A DNA stretch of 36,539 bases. Source: CALSMU01 sp963926405 (GTDB lineage Bacteria; Bacteroidota; Bacteroidia; Flavobacteriales_D; Parvicellaceae). Where the stretch lies: NCBI GenBank assembly GCA_963926405.1, contig CAWUXI010000095.1, forward strand, positions 1 through 36,539, given 5' to 3'. Position 1 is the stretch's first letter. Each line of letters starts with the position of its first letter. The notes beneath the pieces were generated by a model. The model was given only the letters and a program-made list of their open reading frames with translations. It had not been told where the DNA came from and did no database searches. Positions 1 through 8,109 of the stretch are shown here, piece by piece. The position numbers were made by a program, and so were the translations under genes.

Positions 1-78
1 GAACAAGAACTTAAAAACAATAAGAAACAAAAGACGAATGCTAAAATAAATTTTACTTTCATACTGCTACTATTTTAA
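1..78 (+). other. possible 3' end of a gene cut by the window edge
   Basis: Frame 1 is open from the first base to a TAA at 76-78, giving a 25-residue tail that is Lys/Asn/Gln-rich and then hydrophobic (ends ILLLF). It could be the C-terminus of a plus-strand gene starting outside the window, or chance: a short open frame in AT-rich DNA is weak evidence. No family is recognisable. Confidence 0.18.
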
Positions 79-136
79 TTCAGAACGGTAAATATAGATT
101 TTTGGTATGCGAAACAAAAGCATTAATCACAGTAGC

Positions 137-219
137 GCCAAGTAAGTTTGGCAGAAGGTCATTTATACAGTAGTGGAGAAACCTTCTTTTCGAAGTACGC
201 TTATGAAAATTTCTCCACT
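137..219. repeat. two inverted repeats in the left intergenic region
   Basis: GCCAA at 137-141 pairs with TTGGC at 148-152 across a 6-base loop. A longer arm, AGTGGAGAAA at 172-181, is perfectly complementary to TTTCTCCACT at 210-219, and the interior holds a further CTTC/GAAG pairing. Neither is followed by a T-run on either strand, so neither looks like a standard intrinsic terminator. The structure lies just downstream of the minus-strand DUF4139 gene and could stabilise or end its transcript. The rest of 79-260 shows nothing recognisable. Confidence 0.4.
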
Positions 220-260
220 GTTTGCCTTAGGCAATCAAATATGAATGAGTGAATCTAATT

Positions 261-1958
261 TTACAACACGTCCATGTCTTTATTGTACTCTACTTTATAA
301 GTAAATGAAATTATTTTTGTCTCATCTGGCTTGAGTTGTAAATTCCAAGTAAGTAATCCTGTATTATCATCCAATTCAGCATGGTCCAAATCTATTGATT
401 TTACTGTAACTCCTTTTTGCTTAGAAATTGGAATTTGATCTTTTAGCTGCATATCTACAGTCTCGTTTTTATTGTTTTTTACCACTAACTCTATTGTAAT
501 TTCGCGTGACACCTTTTTGCCTGTTGCGCTTTTCTTGTCATCATCGCTTACCTTTTTTCGAGAAGTTGCAATCCCTTTTTCTCGAGCTAAAGAGATCTGT
601 AATGTATCTGTCAACACATTGGGGTTTAAATACGTTTCTCCTACATAGGTATTATTGAAATAGATATTTGCCTTGGCATGCAGCAAGTTCATATCTTCCC
701 AATCTGTAATTTTCGCTAGTAAAAAGGCGTCTGTATTGACTTTCGGAATTCCGAAATATTCGAAACTTGATTTTAACTTTTCGTTTTTCACTACCATCAA
801 TACTTCCTGGCCGTCTGGTTGGATAGAGTAAGGTTGATCAATGTTAAATTCAATATTATTTAATGCTGATTGCATTTGATTATTAGAAAGTGCCTCTAAG
901 AAATCATCGACAGGTGTTGCTTGTTCCAACTGTAATTTACCATTATCAAAACGCGCTTCTTGGGGGATATTTGCGTTAGACATAATCATCACAGTATCCA
1001 AAGACATGTAACCAGAACTAAATGATTGATGCTGTGGAATCCTTGTTTTCTTATCAAACAAATCCCATGTCGGCAATGTAGGAATCGTGAAACTGCAATT
1101 TTGGTTATAAGTAGATAAAGTCAAATCTATATTATCCCAATTTTCTCCTGTTTTTTGAAATACTGTAGCCTTGTAAGTTAGGCTTATTTCCTCCTCTCCA
1201 ATTGCTCTCAAATCATAAGACGGATGCCACCCAGCATTATCAACAAGGTAATTAATCTTTATCGTTGAGGAAGCTGCAATTTCACTATTTACGGTAATCA
1301 CTACTCGATGAATCTTTCTGCTGGAGACAACCGGTTGTGCTACATTATTATTGTAGCGTTTCAACTCAGCCAAGCGCTCATTCATTTTATTAAAGTTATT
1401 TGAAAGCTTATGCTCCTTAACTTTAACCTTAAATAATTTAGCCTCAATTTCTCCTAATCTCTCTCTGTAAAAGTTAACTGCTTTTATCAACACTTCAAGT
1501 GAATCATTTCGCCCTTCTCCCCGCATTACCTTATTATTAATAATGAGTTGCTTTTCGTTGAGAAAGTTGTTTTTTAGTGTGGTCACCATATTCAATTCAT
1601 ATTGCTTAATTAGAATTGAATCATTTAAACCATTAATCTCTTTTTGAATTCTTTCGGGAATAATTTGCGGTTTTTGAGCTTCCGGTTCTTTATAAAAAAC
1701 TGTATGCTTCACATCCAAAATCAATGCTCCATTGGATGCCGACGCTTGAATACTCTTTGGATTTAAAAAAGGAGAGACATCATCGAATATTATTTTATTC
1801 GTTCCAGGTTTTAAGGTAGTCCTTCCTTGTCTGAATACTTGCGCCCCTTTCAAAAACACAGTTGCGCTTTTAACTTTAGACTCTACTATTTTTTCATTTT
1901 CAATTGCAAAAAGAGATGGGCTGATAAATAGAGCAATAATTAGTATTGAATTTTTCAT
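261..1958 (-). CDS. DUF4140/DUF4139 domain-containing secreted protein (mucoidy inhibitor MuiA family)
   Basis: A 565-residue exported protein. A signal peptide covers about residues 1-18 (Lys-Asn, then a hydrophobic stretch ending SLFA). An N-terminal DUF4140-like beta region (about 28-120; the typical run is ATVFLKGAQVFR) is followed by a helical/coiled region (about 125-205) and a C-terminal DUF4139 beta-rich domain (about 215-560) with the family-type stretch YLVDNAGWHPSYDLRA. The family is widespread in Bacteroidota and was named after an Azotobacter mucoidy phenotype; the biochemical role is unknown, and a periplasmic or surface location is inferred from the signal peptide. The gene stands alone, with a TAnnTTTG element and an 11-bp direct repeat upstream. 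Length and domain order are normal for the family. Family assignment is confident, function is not. Confidence 0.85.
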   Translation of the reverse strand: MKNSILIIALFISPSLFAIENEKIVESKVKSATVFLKGAQVFRQGRTTLKPGTNKIIFDDVSPFLNPKSIQASASNGALILDVKHTVFYKEPEAQKPQIIPERIQKEINGLNDSILIKQYELNMVTTLKNNFLNEKQLIINNKVMRGEGRNDSLEVLIKAVNFYRERLGEIEAKLFKVKVKEHKLSNNFNKMNERLAELKRYNNNVAQPVVSSRKIHRVVITVNSEIAASSTIKINYLVDNAGWHPSYDLRAIGEEEISLTYKATVFQKTGENWDNIDLTLSTYNQNCSFTIPTLPTWDLFDKKTRIPQHQSFSSGYMSLDTVMIMSNANIPQEARFDNGKLQLEQATPVDDFLEALSNNQMQSALNNIEFNIDQPYSIQPDGQEVLMVVKNEKLKSSFEYFGIPKVNTDAFLLAKITDWEDMNLLHAKANIYFNNTYVGETYLNPNVLTDTLQISLAREKGIATSRKKVSDDDKKSATGKKVSREITIELVVKNNKNETVDMQLKDQIPISKQKGVTVKSIDLDHAELDDNTGLLTWNLQLKPDETKIISFTYKVEYNKDMDVL

Positions 1959-1992
1959 AATACATTTTTTAGTGAAACAAAGTTTATTGATT

Positions 1993-2060
1993 CAAATGTA
2001 TTATTAGCTTATCTTTTATTTTAGCACGACTTAGTGAATGCTGACGATAACTTAGTGAAT
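1993..2060 (-). promoter_or_regulatory. candidate promoter and direct-repeat operator of the DUF4139 gene
   Basis: Read on the minus strand, TACATTTG (1993-2000) matches the Bacteroidota -7 consensus TAnnTTTG, 34 bases before the ATG. Upstream of it ACTTAGTGAAT occurs twice on the plus strand, at 2029-2039 and 2050-2060, with a 21-bp period (two helical turns). No good -33 element is seen. Paired direct repeats with a 21-bp period are the usual layout of LytTR-type response-regulator sites, and such a regulator is encoded at 6172-6897; linking the two is inference. Confidence 0.4.
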
Positions 2061-2183
2061 AGAAATATAAAAAATTGCAGCAGTTTTTTCCTTTACTAAT
2101 GTAAGATTACCACAAAACTTCTTACTGAAATTATTCGCAATGACGGAAGAATTGGAAATGAAATAAAAAATGGGAATGATAAC

Positions 2184-2939
2184 TTATTGTGCTACATATG
2201 TAAATTTAATCCACCCATTTTTACGCATGGAATCATCAAAATCTTGGGTAAACCGCCACATTTTAGAATAATTTATAGCTTCCGAACGCAAACAATCATT
2301 TTGGGTATTGGTTTTACTTTCATTAATGGTTCGCGCAATTACCTCTCCCTTTTGATTCACCTTAATATCAATTACAACTACTCCTTCTACCCTACATTTA
2401 TAGGAAGGAACACCTTCACTTCTAGTAGATCTCCCCTCTAAAAAATAAGACGCTATAGCTTTCACATCTGCTCCATATGAAGCAGCATCGTTTTTTTCTG
2501 CATCAGCATTCACCAAATTCTCATCAATCGTTTTATCCTTATTATCCTTCGGATTATCTTTCGGCGTATCTTTATTTTCGTTGATGCTGTTATATTCCTC
2601 AGCTTCCATTTGCTTCAACTCCTCCCAAACATCCTTATCTGCTTGATTTTTACTAAAACTCTCATCTGTATAAGTAGTCTTTTCTTGATTCTCATTAGCA
2701 GCAACATTTAGTAAGGTACTCTCAATTGGATTTCCATTTTCATCTAAAACTTCAATTGGCTCATCTTGTGGATCTTCTTCCTCATTCGTGTAATCCAATA
2801 CAGCTAAAATTTTATTCTTCGGCTCATAAACCCCGTATTCTACAACCTGAATATTGAGCCAAATAAATACAACTATATGCAAAGCAATTGTTCCTAATAT
2901 TCCAAATTTATGTTTCTCTATGAAATCTATTGCATTCAA
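2184..2939 (-). CDS. TonB-like energy transducer protein
   Basis: A 251-residue inner-membrane-anchored periplasmic protein. One N-terminal membrane segment (about residues 12-32) follows a short cytoplasmic start. A long acidic, Asn/Lys/Asp-rich linker follows (about 45-155), then a C-terminal domain (about 160-251) that resembles the TonB C-terminal fold: a VVVIDIKVNQKGEV strand, then a paired-Cys region and YSKMWRFT. TonB proteins pass proton-motive energy from ExbB/ExbD to outer-membrane receptors; no exbB, exbD or receptor gene is next to it, so the partner is unknown. The gene begins 2 bases after the upstream M50 protease gene ends, so the two are co-transcribed. The linker is acidic rather than Pro/Lys-rich, as is common for Bacteroidota TonB paralogues. 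Confidence 0.75.
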   Translation of the reverse strand: MNAIDFIEKHKFGILGTIALHIVVFIWLNIQVVEYGVYEPKNKILAVLDYTNEEEDPQDEPIEVLDENGNPIESTLLNVAANENQEKTTYTDESFSKNQADKDVWEELKQMEAEEYNSINENKDTPKDNPKDNKDKTIDENLVNADAEKNDAASYGADVKAIASYFLEGRSTRSEGVPSYKCRVEGVVVIDIKVNQKGEVIARTINESKTNTQNDCLRSEAINYSKMWRFTQDFDDSMRKNGWIKFTYVAQ

Positions 2940-2941
2940 CC

Positions 2942-3886
2942 CTAACTAAATTTTAGTATTATTTTCGCTAAATAAGGCAAGGCATATAAAACTGGGAAAA
3001 TAAGGGTAGCAGCCCATAGCAATAAAAAAAATAATTTACCTACGGCAGATATATCTTTTTCAATAGGTGTAATCAAGACATTTCTAACTGAAATAGCGAT
3101 TCTATCCTCAAATGGAGATTCCACATATTCATTTGGATCTATCATTTTATTCAGTTTAGAACTCATTATATATTCTTTTCTAATTGTCCAATATTCCTTA
3201 TCCGTCAATTCATCATACGTTCTAATCAACGGAATTTTATATACACTTATTTTCTTCCTTAGTTCAGATAAACTTTTAAGCATTTTAATTCTTAACGACA
3301 TATATAAACCTAAAAACGCTAATAGATACATTTGAAAAAACACTCCGGCTAGAACCATAATTATAACTGAAACTATTAAAAATAATTGCTTAATTTTTTC
3401 ATTTGAAGAAAAGAAAAGTGTTTCAATTAGTTTTCCACCATCAAGAGGATCTAAGGGAAGTAGGTTAAGAATATTAATTAACAAAAACATAAAACCCGCA
3501 ACAGCTGCTCCAGTATGGTCAATGGTTTGAGCATAGGCAATTATCCCACATCCAATCAACACTCCAGGCACAGGCCCAGCAAGCACAATTATAGCTCTTT
3601 GCGATTGAGATATCCTGTCTTTTTCTCCCGTAACCATTGCCCCAATTAATGGTATAAAAAACATATTGACACCATTGTACCCAAAAACTTTCATAGCAAT
3701 AAAGTGACCCATCTCGTGAATAAACAAAATAAGTACAACTAAAAATAAAACTTGAAGATCAGCTATCAAAAAATAAAACACCAAAATAAATAATCCCAAA
3801 CTCAATAATGACTTATTAATATTCGTTTTGGACTGTTCTTCTATCTCCGGTTTCGGCGGGTAATATGTTTGGTCAATTTCTTGCAT
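2942..3886 (-). CDS. site-2 protease family membrane metalloprotease (M50)
   Basis: A 314-residue polytopic membrane protein. The zinc motif HEMGH is at residues 57-61 inside a membrane segment, and the second metal-ligand motif NLLPLDPLDGG is at 141-151 with Asp149 as the likely third ligand. These are the two hallmarks of intramembrane site-2 proteases, which cut membrane-spanning substrates such as anti-sigma factors. There are about six hydrophobic segments; no PDZ domain is present. A cytoplasmic or loop insertion lies at about 210-275, and a final membrane segment follows at about 285-310. The TonB-like gene follows after 2 bases, and the pair forms an operon. A TATCTTTG element ends 6 bases before the ATG, which would give an almost leaderless transcript. 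The substrate cannot be told from the sequence. Confidence 0.85.
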   Translation of the reverse strand: MQEIDQTYYPPKPEIEEQSKTNINKSLLSLGLFILVFYFLIADLQVLFLVVLILFIHEMGHFIAMKVFGYNGVNMFFIPLIGAMVTGEKDRISQSQRAIIVLAGPVPGVLIGCGIIAYAQTIDHTGAAVAGFMFLLINILNLLPLDPLDGGKLIETLFFSSNEKIKQLFLIVSVIIMVLAGVFFQMYLLAFLGLYMSLRIKMLKSLSELRKKISVYKIPLIRTYDELTDKEYWTIRKEYIMSSKLNKMIDPNEYVESPFEDRIAISVRNVLITPIEKDISAVGKLFFLLLWAATLIFPVLYALPYLAKIILKFS

Positions 3887-3892
3887 CTAAGA

Positions 3893-3900
3893 CAAAGATA
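3893..3900 (-). promoter_or_regulatory. -7 element of the M50-TonB operon
   Basis: Minus-strand TATCTTTG matches TAnnTTTG. It ends 6 bases before the ATG at 3886, so transcription would begin at or next to the start codon. No clear -33 TTTG is seen at the usual distance. Confidence 0.4.
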
Positions 3901-3952
3901 CAAGAGAAAACTAGAAACATTACAAAAATAAAATATGAAAAGGGGAGAAATT

Positions 3953-4492
3953 TTAAACTAATTTCCCTTCTTTCATTAACTTATATTTTACTGATAGGTA
4001 ACCCAATACCTGAGCAAAAGCATTGAAAGCTTCTTCAGTTTCAGGTGTTATAGGTTTGTTTTGCAAGCGCAACATTAGCTTAGCATAAAGTCCATTAAAA
4101 CAAATCTCTATCTCTGTAATATTATTTGTATTTGCTCTTTTTTTAAAGTCCTCCATTAAAGGCATTGCGGTTTGATAAATACCTTTGTATTTTTCATCTC
4201 CCAAAAGACCAATTAAAGTACCGTGTAAATAGTTTATCTCAATAAACACGTCATCCAGGTCTCTCAAGTGACCCATTTTTTCTTTGCCTTGAAGTTTCAT
4301 TTTAGAAATTAAGTCAGCGTACCAAATTCTAATTTCTTTTCGAATAGCATCCTCATCTACCATTGGGTTGACAATTCTTTCCTGAATTACTTCGATATCC
4401 AAATTACAAGCGCGAATCATATCTTCGACTTGCCACATATACAGAATATACTCTGCTATGTTTTCTTTTAACTTTTGTTGAGCTATTAACAT
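3953..4492 (-). CDS. DUF4924 family protein
   Basis: A 179-residue soluble, mostly helical protein with no signal peptide or membrane segment. The opening (AQQKLKENIAEYILYMWQVEDM) and overall length fit DUF4924, a family confined largely to Bacteroidota whose function is unknown. Its ATG directly follows the stop codon of the OmpH-like gene (no intervening base), so it is translated as part of a three-gene operon with OmpH-like and a small unknown protein. The fixed association with an outer-membrane chaperone gene hints at an envelope-related role, but nothing in the protein itself shows it. Confidence 0.8.
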   Translation of the reverse strand: MLIAQQKLKENIAEYILYMWQVEDMIRACNLDIEVIQERIVNPMVDEDAIRKEIRIWYADLISKMKLQGKEKMGHLRDLDDVFIEINYLHGTLIGLLGDEKYKGIYQTAMPLMEDFKKRANTNNITEIEICFNGLYAKLMLRLQNKPITPETEEAFNAFAQVLGYLSVKYKLMKEGKLV

Positions 4493-5143
4493 CTAGTTAG
4501 CCATTTCATCGGCCTGGTATTCATTATTTAATAATTCAATAACATATTTCGTAATGTCAAAATCAGGATTAGCATACATTACTAAATCACCTGTTCTATA
4601 TCCGAAAATATAATCGTAACCCAAATCTTTTCCAATTTTCTGCAGGTACTTATCTGTAGTCATAATATAATCGTAATTAGCCTTATACCCTTTATCTTGA
4701 AGTTTTTGACTCAATTCATACTCCATCAACTGCAAATCCTCTTGTCTTTTCATCAGTTCTGCTTGCGTTCTCTCGAGCTCTTCTCTACCCATAATTGGTG
4801 CCGCTTGCTGAAACTTCTGAGCATCTTCCTGAAGTTTTTTAGATACTTTTCTTAGCTGATTTTCTGCAGAAGATTGCTTTGCCATTAAGTCAGCATTCAA
4901 TTGTTTACTAAACAAATAATTTGCTGTAACGGTGTCACTGTTGACATATCCAATTTTCAACCCAGCGGAATCAGAAATATTTGGGATTGCAGCCCTATAA
5001 ACTTGCTCCTTTTTATCTGTTACCGGAATATCAATAACTTTTTCATCTATTGAGTTTTTTCTTCCGGAAAACTGTAAAACAAATAATATTATGATCGCAA
5101 CTGCTAAGATGCTATTTATAATTAATGATACTCTATTTTTCAT
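4493..5143 (-). CDS. OmpH/Skp family periplasmic chaperone-like protein
   Basis: A 216-residue protein with one N-terminal hydrophobic segment (about residues 6-24), either an uncleaved anchor or a signal peptide. Next comes the Skp/OmpH-type opening KIGYVNSDTVTANY, then a long coiled coil (about 75-150, rich in Gln, Leu, Lys and Glu) and a short mixed C-terminal region that completes the trimer-forming body. Skp-type proteins hold unfolded outer-membrane proteins in the periplasm. The start codon overlaps the end of the upstream small gene by 4 bases (ATGA), and DUF4924 follows without a gap. Slightly longer than E. coli Skp, as is common in Bacteroidota. Substrates are unknown. Confidence 0.8.
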   Translation of the reverse strand: MKNRVSLIINSILAVAIIILFVLQFSGRKNSIDEKVIDIPVTDKKEQVYRAAIPNISDSAGLKIGYVNSDTVTANYLFSKQLNADLMAKQSSAENQLRKVSKKLQEDAQKFQQAAPIMGREELERTQAELMKRQEDLQLMEYELSQKLQDKGYKANYDYIMTTDKYLQKIGKDLGYDYIFGYRTGDLVMYANPDFDITKYVIELLNNEYQADEMAN

Positions 5144-5391
5144 GACAATGAATTAATGTTTTTAAAGGCGCCTTTTAAATCTGCACTCATCTCTACAAAA
5201 CGCAAGTAGACCTGAGTTAAAAAATCACCACTGACCATGGCTTTCATATCATTCATTCCGGTTACATCAGTTGCATTAATCCTATAAACTTGCTCGTACT
5301 GGTCCATAACGATTTTAACAATGTATTTATTTTCTCGTAAATAAATACTTATATCCATTTTAGGGTGCTCAATTTTTGCTACTGTTCGCAT
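5140..5391 (-). CDS. small conserved-looking protein of unknown function
   Basis: An 83-residue soluble protein from the ATG at 5391 (MRTVAKIEHP). The frame extends up to another ATG at 5430, but a good minus-strand -7 element, TACATTTG, lies at 5408-5415 inside that extension, so the inner start is preferred. The protein is a mixture of beta strands and a C-terminal helix, with no signal peptide, Cys pair or known motif that I recognise. It overlaps the OmpH-like gene by 4 bases and heads the three-gene operon. The coupling argues for a real gene; its function is unknown. Confidence 0.65.
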   Translation of the reverse strand: MRTVAKIEHPKMDISIYLRENKYIVKIVMDQYEQVYRINATDVTGMNDMKAMVSGDFLTQVYLRFVEMSADLKGAFKNINSLS

Positions 5392-5407
5392 ACAATGAAA
5401 ATTTTTG

Positions 5408-5415
5408 CAAATGTA
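5408..5415 (-). promoter_or_regulatory. -7 element of the small protein-OmpH-DUF4924 operon
   Basis: Minus-strand TACATTTG (TAnnTTTG) ends 16 bases before the ATG at 5391. Its position fixes the likely start of the first gene. The -33 element is not clear at a standard distance. The remaining intergenic DNA to 5655 is AT-rich without visible structure. Confidence 0.4.
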
Positions 5416-5655
5416 AGATACCCAAGCCAAATAGCTTACTGAATTTTAGACTTTTTATTTTCAACCCCCTCTTTTCTTTAAAATTTCTCGCCCGATTACT
5501 GTGCTTTAAAATTTTATTCCATCTATTCTTAATATTTTTTTGAGGTATTCATTATAACGAACAGCTTAGTTATATTATCACGAAACAAACTAATTTGTCT
5601 AATGCACGGATAAGCTAATTGGTTTTAATAAAAAAGAGGAATAAATAATAGTAAA

Positions 5656-6054
5656 TTATACGGCTACAGATTCGTAGTGAGAATATTCAATAAATTCAAA
5701 CGGAATATTTACCATAAATGCAAAATCCTGCCCTACCTCATGCATGTCGTCTTCATCTTCATGAAAATACCACTTAACATTAACCTGATGACCGGCATCA
5801 ATAAGCTCATTTAGCTTGTAAAAAATGAAAAGAATTCTTTTAGATGACGAAATATTAAAGTAGTCTAGTTTTAAAACCAGTGTCGTTTTAATGTTTGGTT
5901 TATCCACATATTCCTTTAGCCACAGTAAAACTGGCCCATAGAAAGCTTCTGCGTCACTCGGAATAGATTTTCCTTCGAGAACAAACTCTCCTAACCTAGC
6001 ATCAAACTTCAAGAATGGTGTAGTTTCTGTTGCAGGTTTTAAAAAGGTTTCCAT
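5656..6054 (-). CDS. SiaC family regulatory phosphoprotein (DUF1987)
   Basis: A 132-residue soluble protein with an STAS-like alpha/beta fold. The typical run LDYFNISSSKRILFIFY (about residues 64-80) matches the DUF1987/SiaC signature, where a Ser/Thr is the phosphorylation site. In Pseudomonas, SiaC is phosphorylated by the kinase SiaB and dephosphorylated by the PP2C-type phosphatase SiaA, and the unphosphorylated form activates a diguanylate cyclase. No SiaA- or SiaB-like gene is next to it here, so it is an orphan or works with partners elsewhere. It lies 117 bases downstream of the LytTR response regulator gene on the same strand; co-transcription is possible but not shown. Length is normal for the family. 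Confidence 0.8.
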   Translation of the reverse strand: METFLKPATETTPFLKFDARLGEFVLEGKSIPSDAEAFYGPVLLWLKEYVDKPNIKTTLVLKLDYFNISSSKRILFIFYKLNELIDAGHQVNVKWYFHEDEDDMHEVGQDFAFMVNIPFEFIEYSHYESVAV

Positions 6055-6171
6055 TAATAGTCTTGGTTTATTTAGGATGCTAATATCGATATTTAAATTA
6101 ATATCTTCGGACGATTTTCTACAAGACTCAAATAAGTAACGACCAAATTGTTAAAATCTTAGACTAAGAAA

Positions 6172-6897
6172 CTAGAGGCTCATTAAAGCTTTAAATTTCA
6201 CAGCTTGTCTTCTCGAAATCTCTACTTTTTCTCCATCTTTCAAAACTACCTGAAGGCCACCATTAAACCAGTTTTCGATGTGAGAAACCCATTTTAAATT
6301 AATAATGTATTTTCTATTCGCCCTGAAAAACAACTTCTGATCCAATCTTTCTTGCAGCCCATTTAGAGATTTTAATACTAGGGGTTTAAATGTTTCAAAA
6401 TAGATTCGCACGTAATTACCCTCCGACTCAAACATTCTAACATCCTTTAAATATATAAACCAACACTTCTCGCCATCTCTAATAAAAATCTGATCATTTG
6501 ATGACAAAATCCCTCTATCCGGAACATCATACGAATCTTCATCTTCACTATCTTCAGAAAGCACCTTAGCCATTGTTTCTTTCAACCTCTCTGGATCAAC
6601 CGGCTTCAATAGATAGTCAAGAGCATTTACTTCGAAAGCCTTTACAGCATACTCATCAAAGGCTGTTACAAACACTACTTTAGGCGATTTATCTAGCTCT
6701 TGCAAAAGATCAAATCCTGTTTTTTCTGGCATTTGAATATCTAAAAACAATAAATCTGGATTGTGTTTCTCGATACTTTTTAAGGCTTCTTCTGGACTGG
6801 AACATTCATCAACAATTTCAATCTCGTGATACTCCTTTAACAAAGATTTTAATTCTTTTCTTGCCAATCTTTCGTCATCTATAATAATTGCTCTCAT
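6172..6897 (-). CDS. LytR/AlgR family response regulator
   Basis: A 241-residue two-component regulator. The receiver domain (1-120) has the acidic pocket (IIIDDE), phospho-acceptor Asp53 in LFLDIQMPE, the conserved Thr in FVTAFDEYA, and the Lys in LLKPVD. The LytTR DNA-binding domain (about 140-241) carries LKDVRMFESEGNYVRIYF and the conserved FFRANRKYIINL. LytTR regulators bind paired direct repeats about two helical turns apart. The partner histidine kinase gene lies upstream, 10 bases away, so the two form one transcription unit. No target is proven; a 21-bp-period repeat upstream of the DUF4139 gene at 2029-2060 is a candidate. Confidence 0.92.
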   Translation of the reverse strand: MRAIIIDDERLARKELKSLLKEYHEIEIVDECSSPEEALKSIEKHNPDLLFLDIQMPEKTGFDLLQELDKSPKVVFVTAFDEYAVKAFEVNALDYLLKPVDPERLKETMAKVLSEDSEDEDSYDVPDRGILSSNDQIFIRDGEKCWFIYLKDVRMFESEGNYVRIYFETFKPLVLKSLNGLQERLDQKLFFRANRKYIINLKWVSHIENWFNGGLQVVLKDGEKVEISRRQAVKFKALMSL

Positions 6898-6907
6898 AGT
6901 CCAATAT

Positions 6908-8011
6908 TTAAAGTCTATTAATTTTTTCCTTCGGAATAATTACTCTTGTCTCTACCCGTTTATCTACATTATTTATCTCAATACTACCTTTATCACCATA
7001 TAAAATTTCCAATCTTTTTGTTGAGTTTTTAAGCCCAATACCAACTCCTTCTGCAGGTTTAGGATTGTATTTTCCATCATTTAATATTGTAATATGTAAA
7101 TACTCTCCTTTGGACACTCCAATAATTCTTAATGTCCCGCCTTTTCTTATCATACTTACGCCATGTTTAATCGCGTTTTCTACCAGCGTTTGCAAGAGTA
7201 AAGGAGGAACAAGACACTTTTCAATTCCATCTTCTAATTGGATTTCAATATTTAATCGCTCTTCATATCTAATTTTTTCCAGCGCTAAATAATCTTGCAC
7301 AATTTTCATTTCTTCTTCAATTAAAACCAGCTTCCTTTTTCCTGTTTGCAAAGTATTTCTCAATAAATTCGATAATTGCGTAATTGCCTTTTTACATAAT
7401 ACCGGATCCTCTTCTACTAGTGCTCGAATACTATTCATTGCGTTGAACATAAAATGAGGGTTTAATTGCGCCTTTAAGTTATTCAATTCTGTTTCATTAA
7501 TAGAGGCTGCCCACTGAAGGCGCTCAATTTCTTGTTGCCTTGACCTTTCGAAAAAGTGGTAACCAAAGTAAATGACAGACCAAATAAAGAACAACAAGGC
7601 GTTATTAATAATAGCTAAAGTGAGTCGCAAGACAACAAAGCTAGTAGACATATTCTCCTCTTTTCCTCCAAAAAATCTTAATAGGGTATCTTTTTCCCCT
7701 CCTATGCCAGCAGTCTCTTTAACATATACCATTATAATTTCTATCCCATAAAATATGGTTCCTATGGCAATAGAAGCAAAAATGATTCGGGGTATCGCTT
7801 TTACAACATTACTACTTAACCAATCTCGCTGTATAATAAAGTATCTATATAAGTGACCTATACCTATTCCTAGGCAAAAAATAATTAAAGACTGAATCAA
7901 TGACCTCAGGGCTATCGAATTCTCAGTCTGAAACTCTTGTAGTAGCCCTAAAAAAATTAAGAACCCCCACCCTGCTATTTGAAACAACCAATAAAACCCT
8001 TTTCTTGTCAT
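6908..8011 (-). CDS. sensor histidine kinase, LytS/YehU type
   Basis: A 367-residue membrane kinase from the ATG at 8011 (MTRKGFYWLFQ). The frame runs on to 8128 and would overlap the mgtE gene by 19 bases, but a TATCTTTG promoter element at 8017-8024 and the protein-like start both favour the inner ATG. Four membrane segments make up the N-terminal half. The His_kinase domain has LKAQLNPHFMFNAMNSI with phospho-acceptor His about residue 186; the ATPase domain has the N box LLLQTLVENAIKHG and the G box GVGIGLKN. The kinase phosphorylates the LytTR regulator encoded 10 bases downstream. No separate sensor domain is present, so the signal is probably sensed in the membrane. The signal is unknown. 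Confidence 0.88.
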   Translation of the reverse strand: MTRKGFYWLFQIAGWGFLIFLGLLQEFQTENSIALRSLIQSLIIFCLGIGIGHLYRYFIIQRDWLSSNVVKAIPRIIFASIAIGTIFYGIEIIMVYVKETAGIGGEKDTLLRFFGGKEENMSTSFVVLRLTLAIINNALLFFIWSVIYFGYHFFERSRQQEIERLQWAASINETELNNLKAQLNPHFMFNAMNSIRALVEEDPVLCKKAITQLSNLLRNTLQTGKRKLVLIEEEMKIVQDYLALEKIRYEERLNIEIQLEDGIEKCLVPPLLLQTLVENAIKHGVSMIRKGGTLRIIGVSKGEYLHITILNDGKYNPKPAEGVGIGLKNSTKRLEILYGDKGSIEINNVDKRVETRVIIPKEKINRL

Positions 8012-8016
8012 ATTAT

Positions 8017-8024
8017 CAAAGATA
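8017..8024 (-). promoter_or_regulatory. -7 element of the histidine kinase-response regulator operon
   Basis: Minus-strand TATCTTTG (TAnnTTTG) ends 5 bases before the ATG at 8011, implying a near-leaderless transcript. It lies inside the N-terminal extension of the longer frame and therefore argues for the shorter kinase. Confidence 0.4.
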
Positions 8025-8109
8025 ACATATAAGCGCACATGAATAATTACAGATACATGAATGGAAACAAATGGAAATATTAATACCTGATTTTGAGGAT
8101 AAGTGATTC

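Noticed and set aside
2187..2441. 84-codon plus-strand open frame opposite the TonB-like gene
   Set aside because: It lies wholly inside a well-supported gene on the other strand and its product has no protein-family features; a shadow of the TonB C-terminal domain codons.
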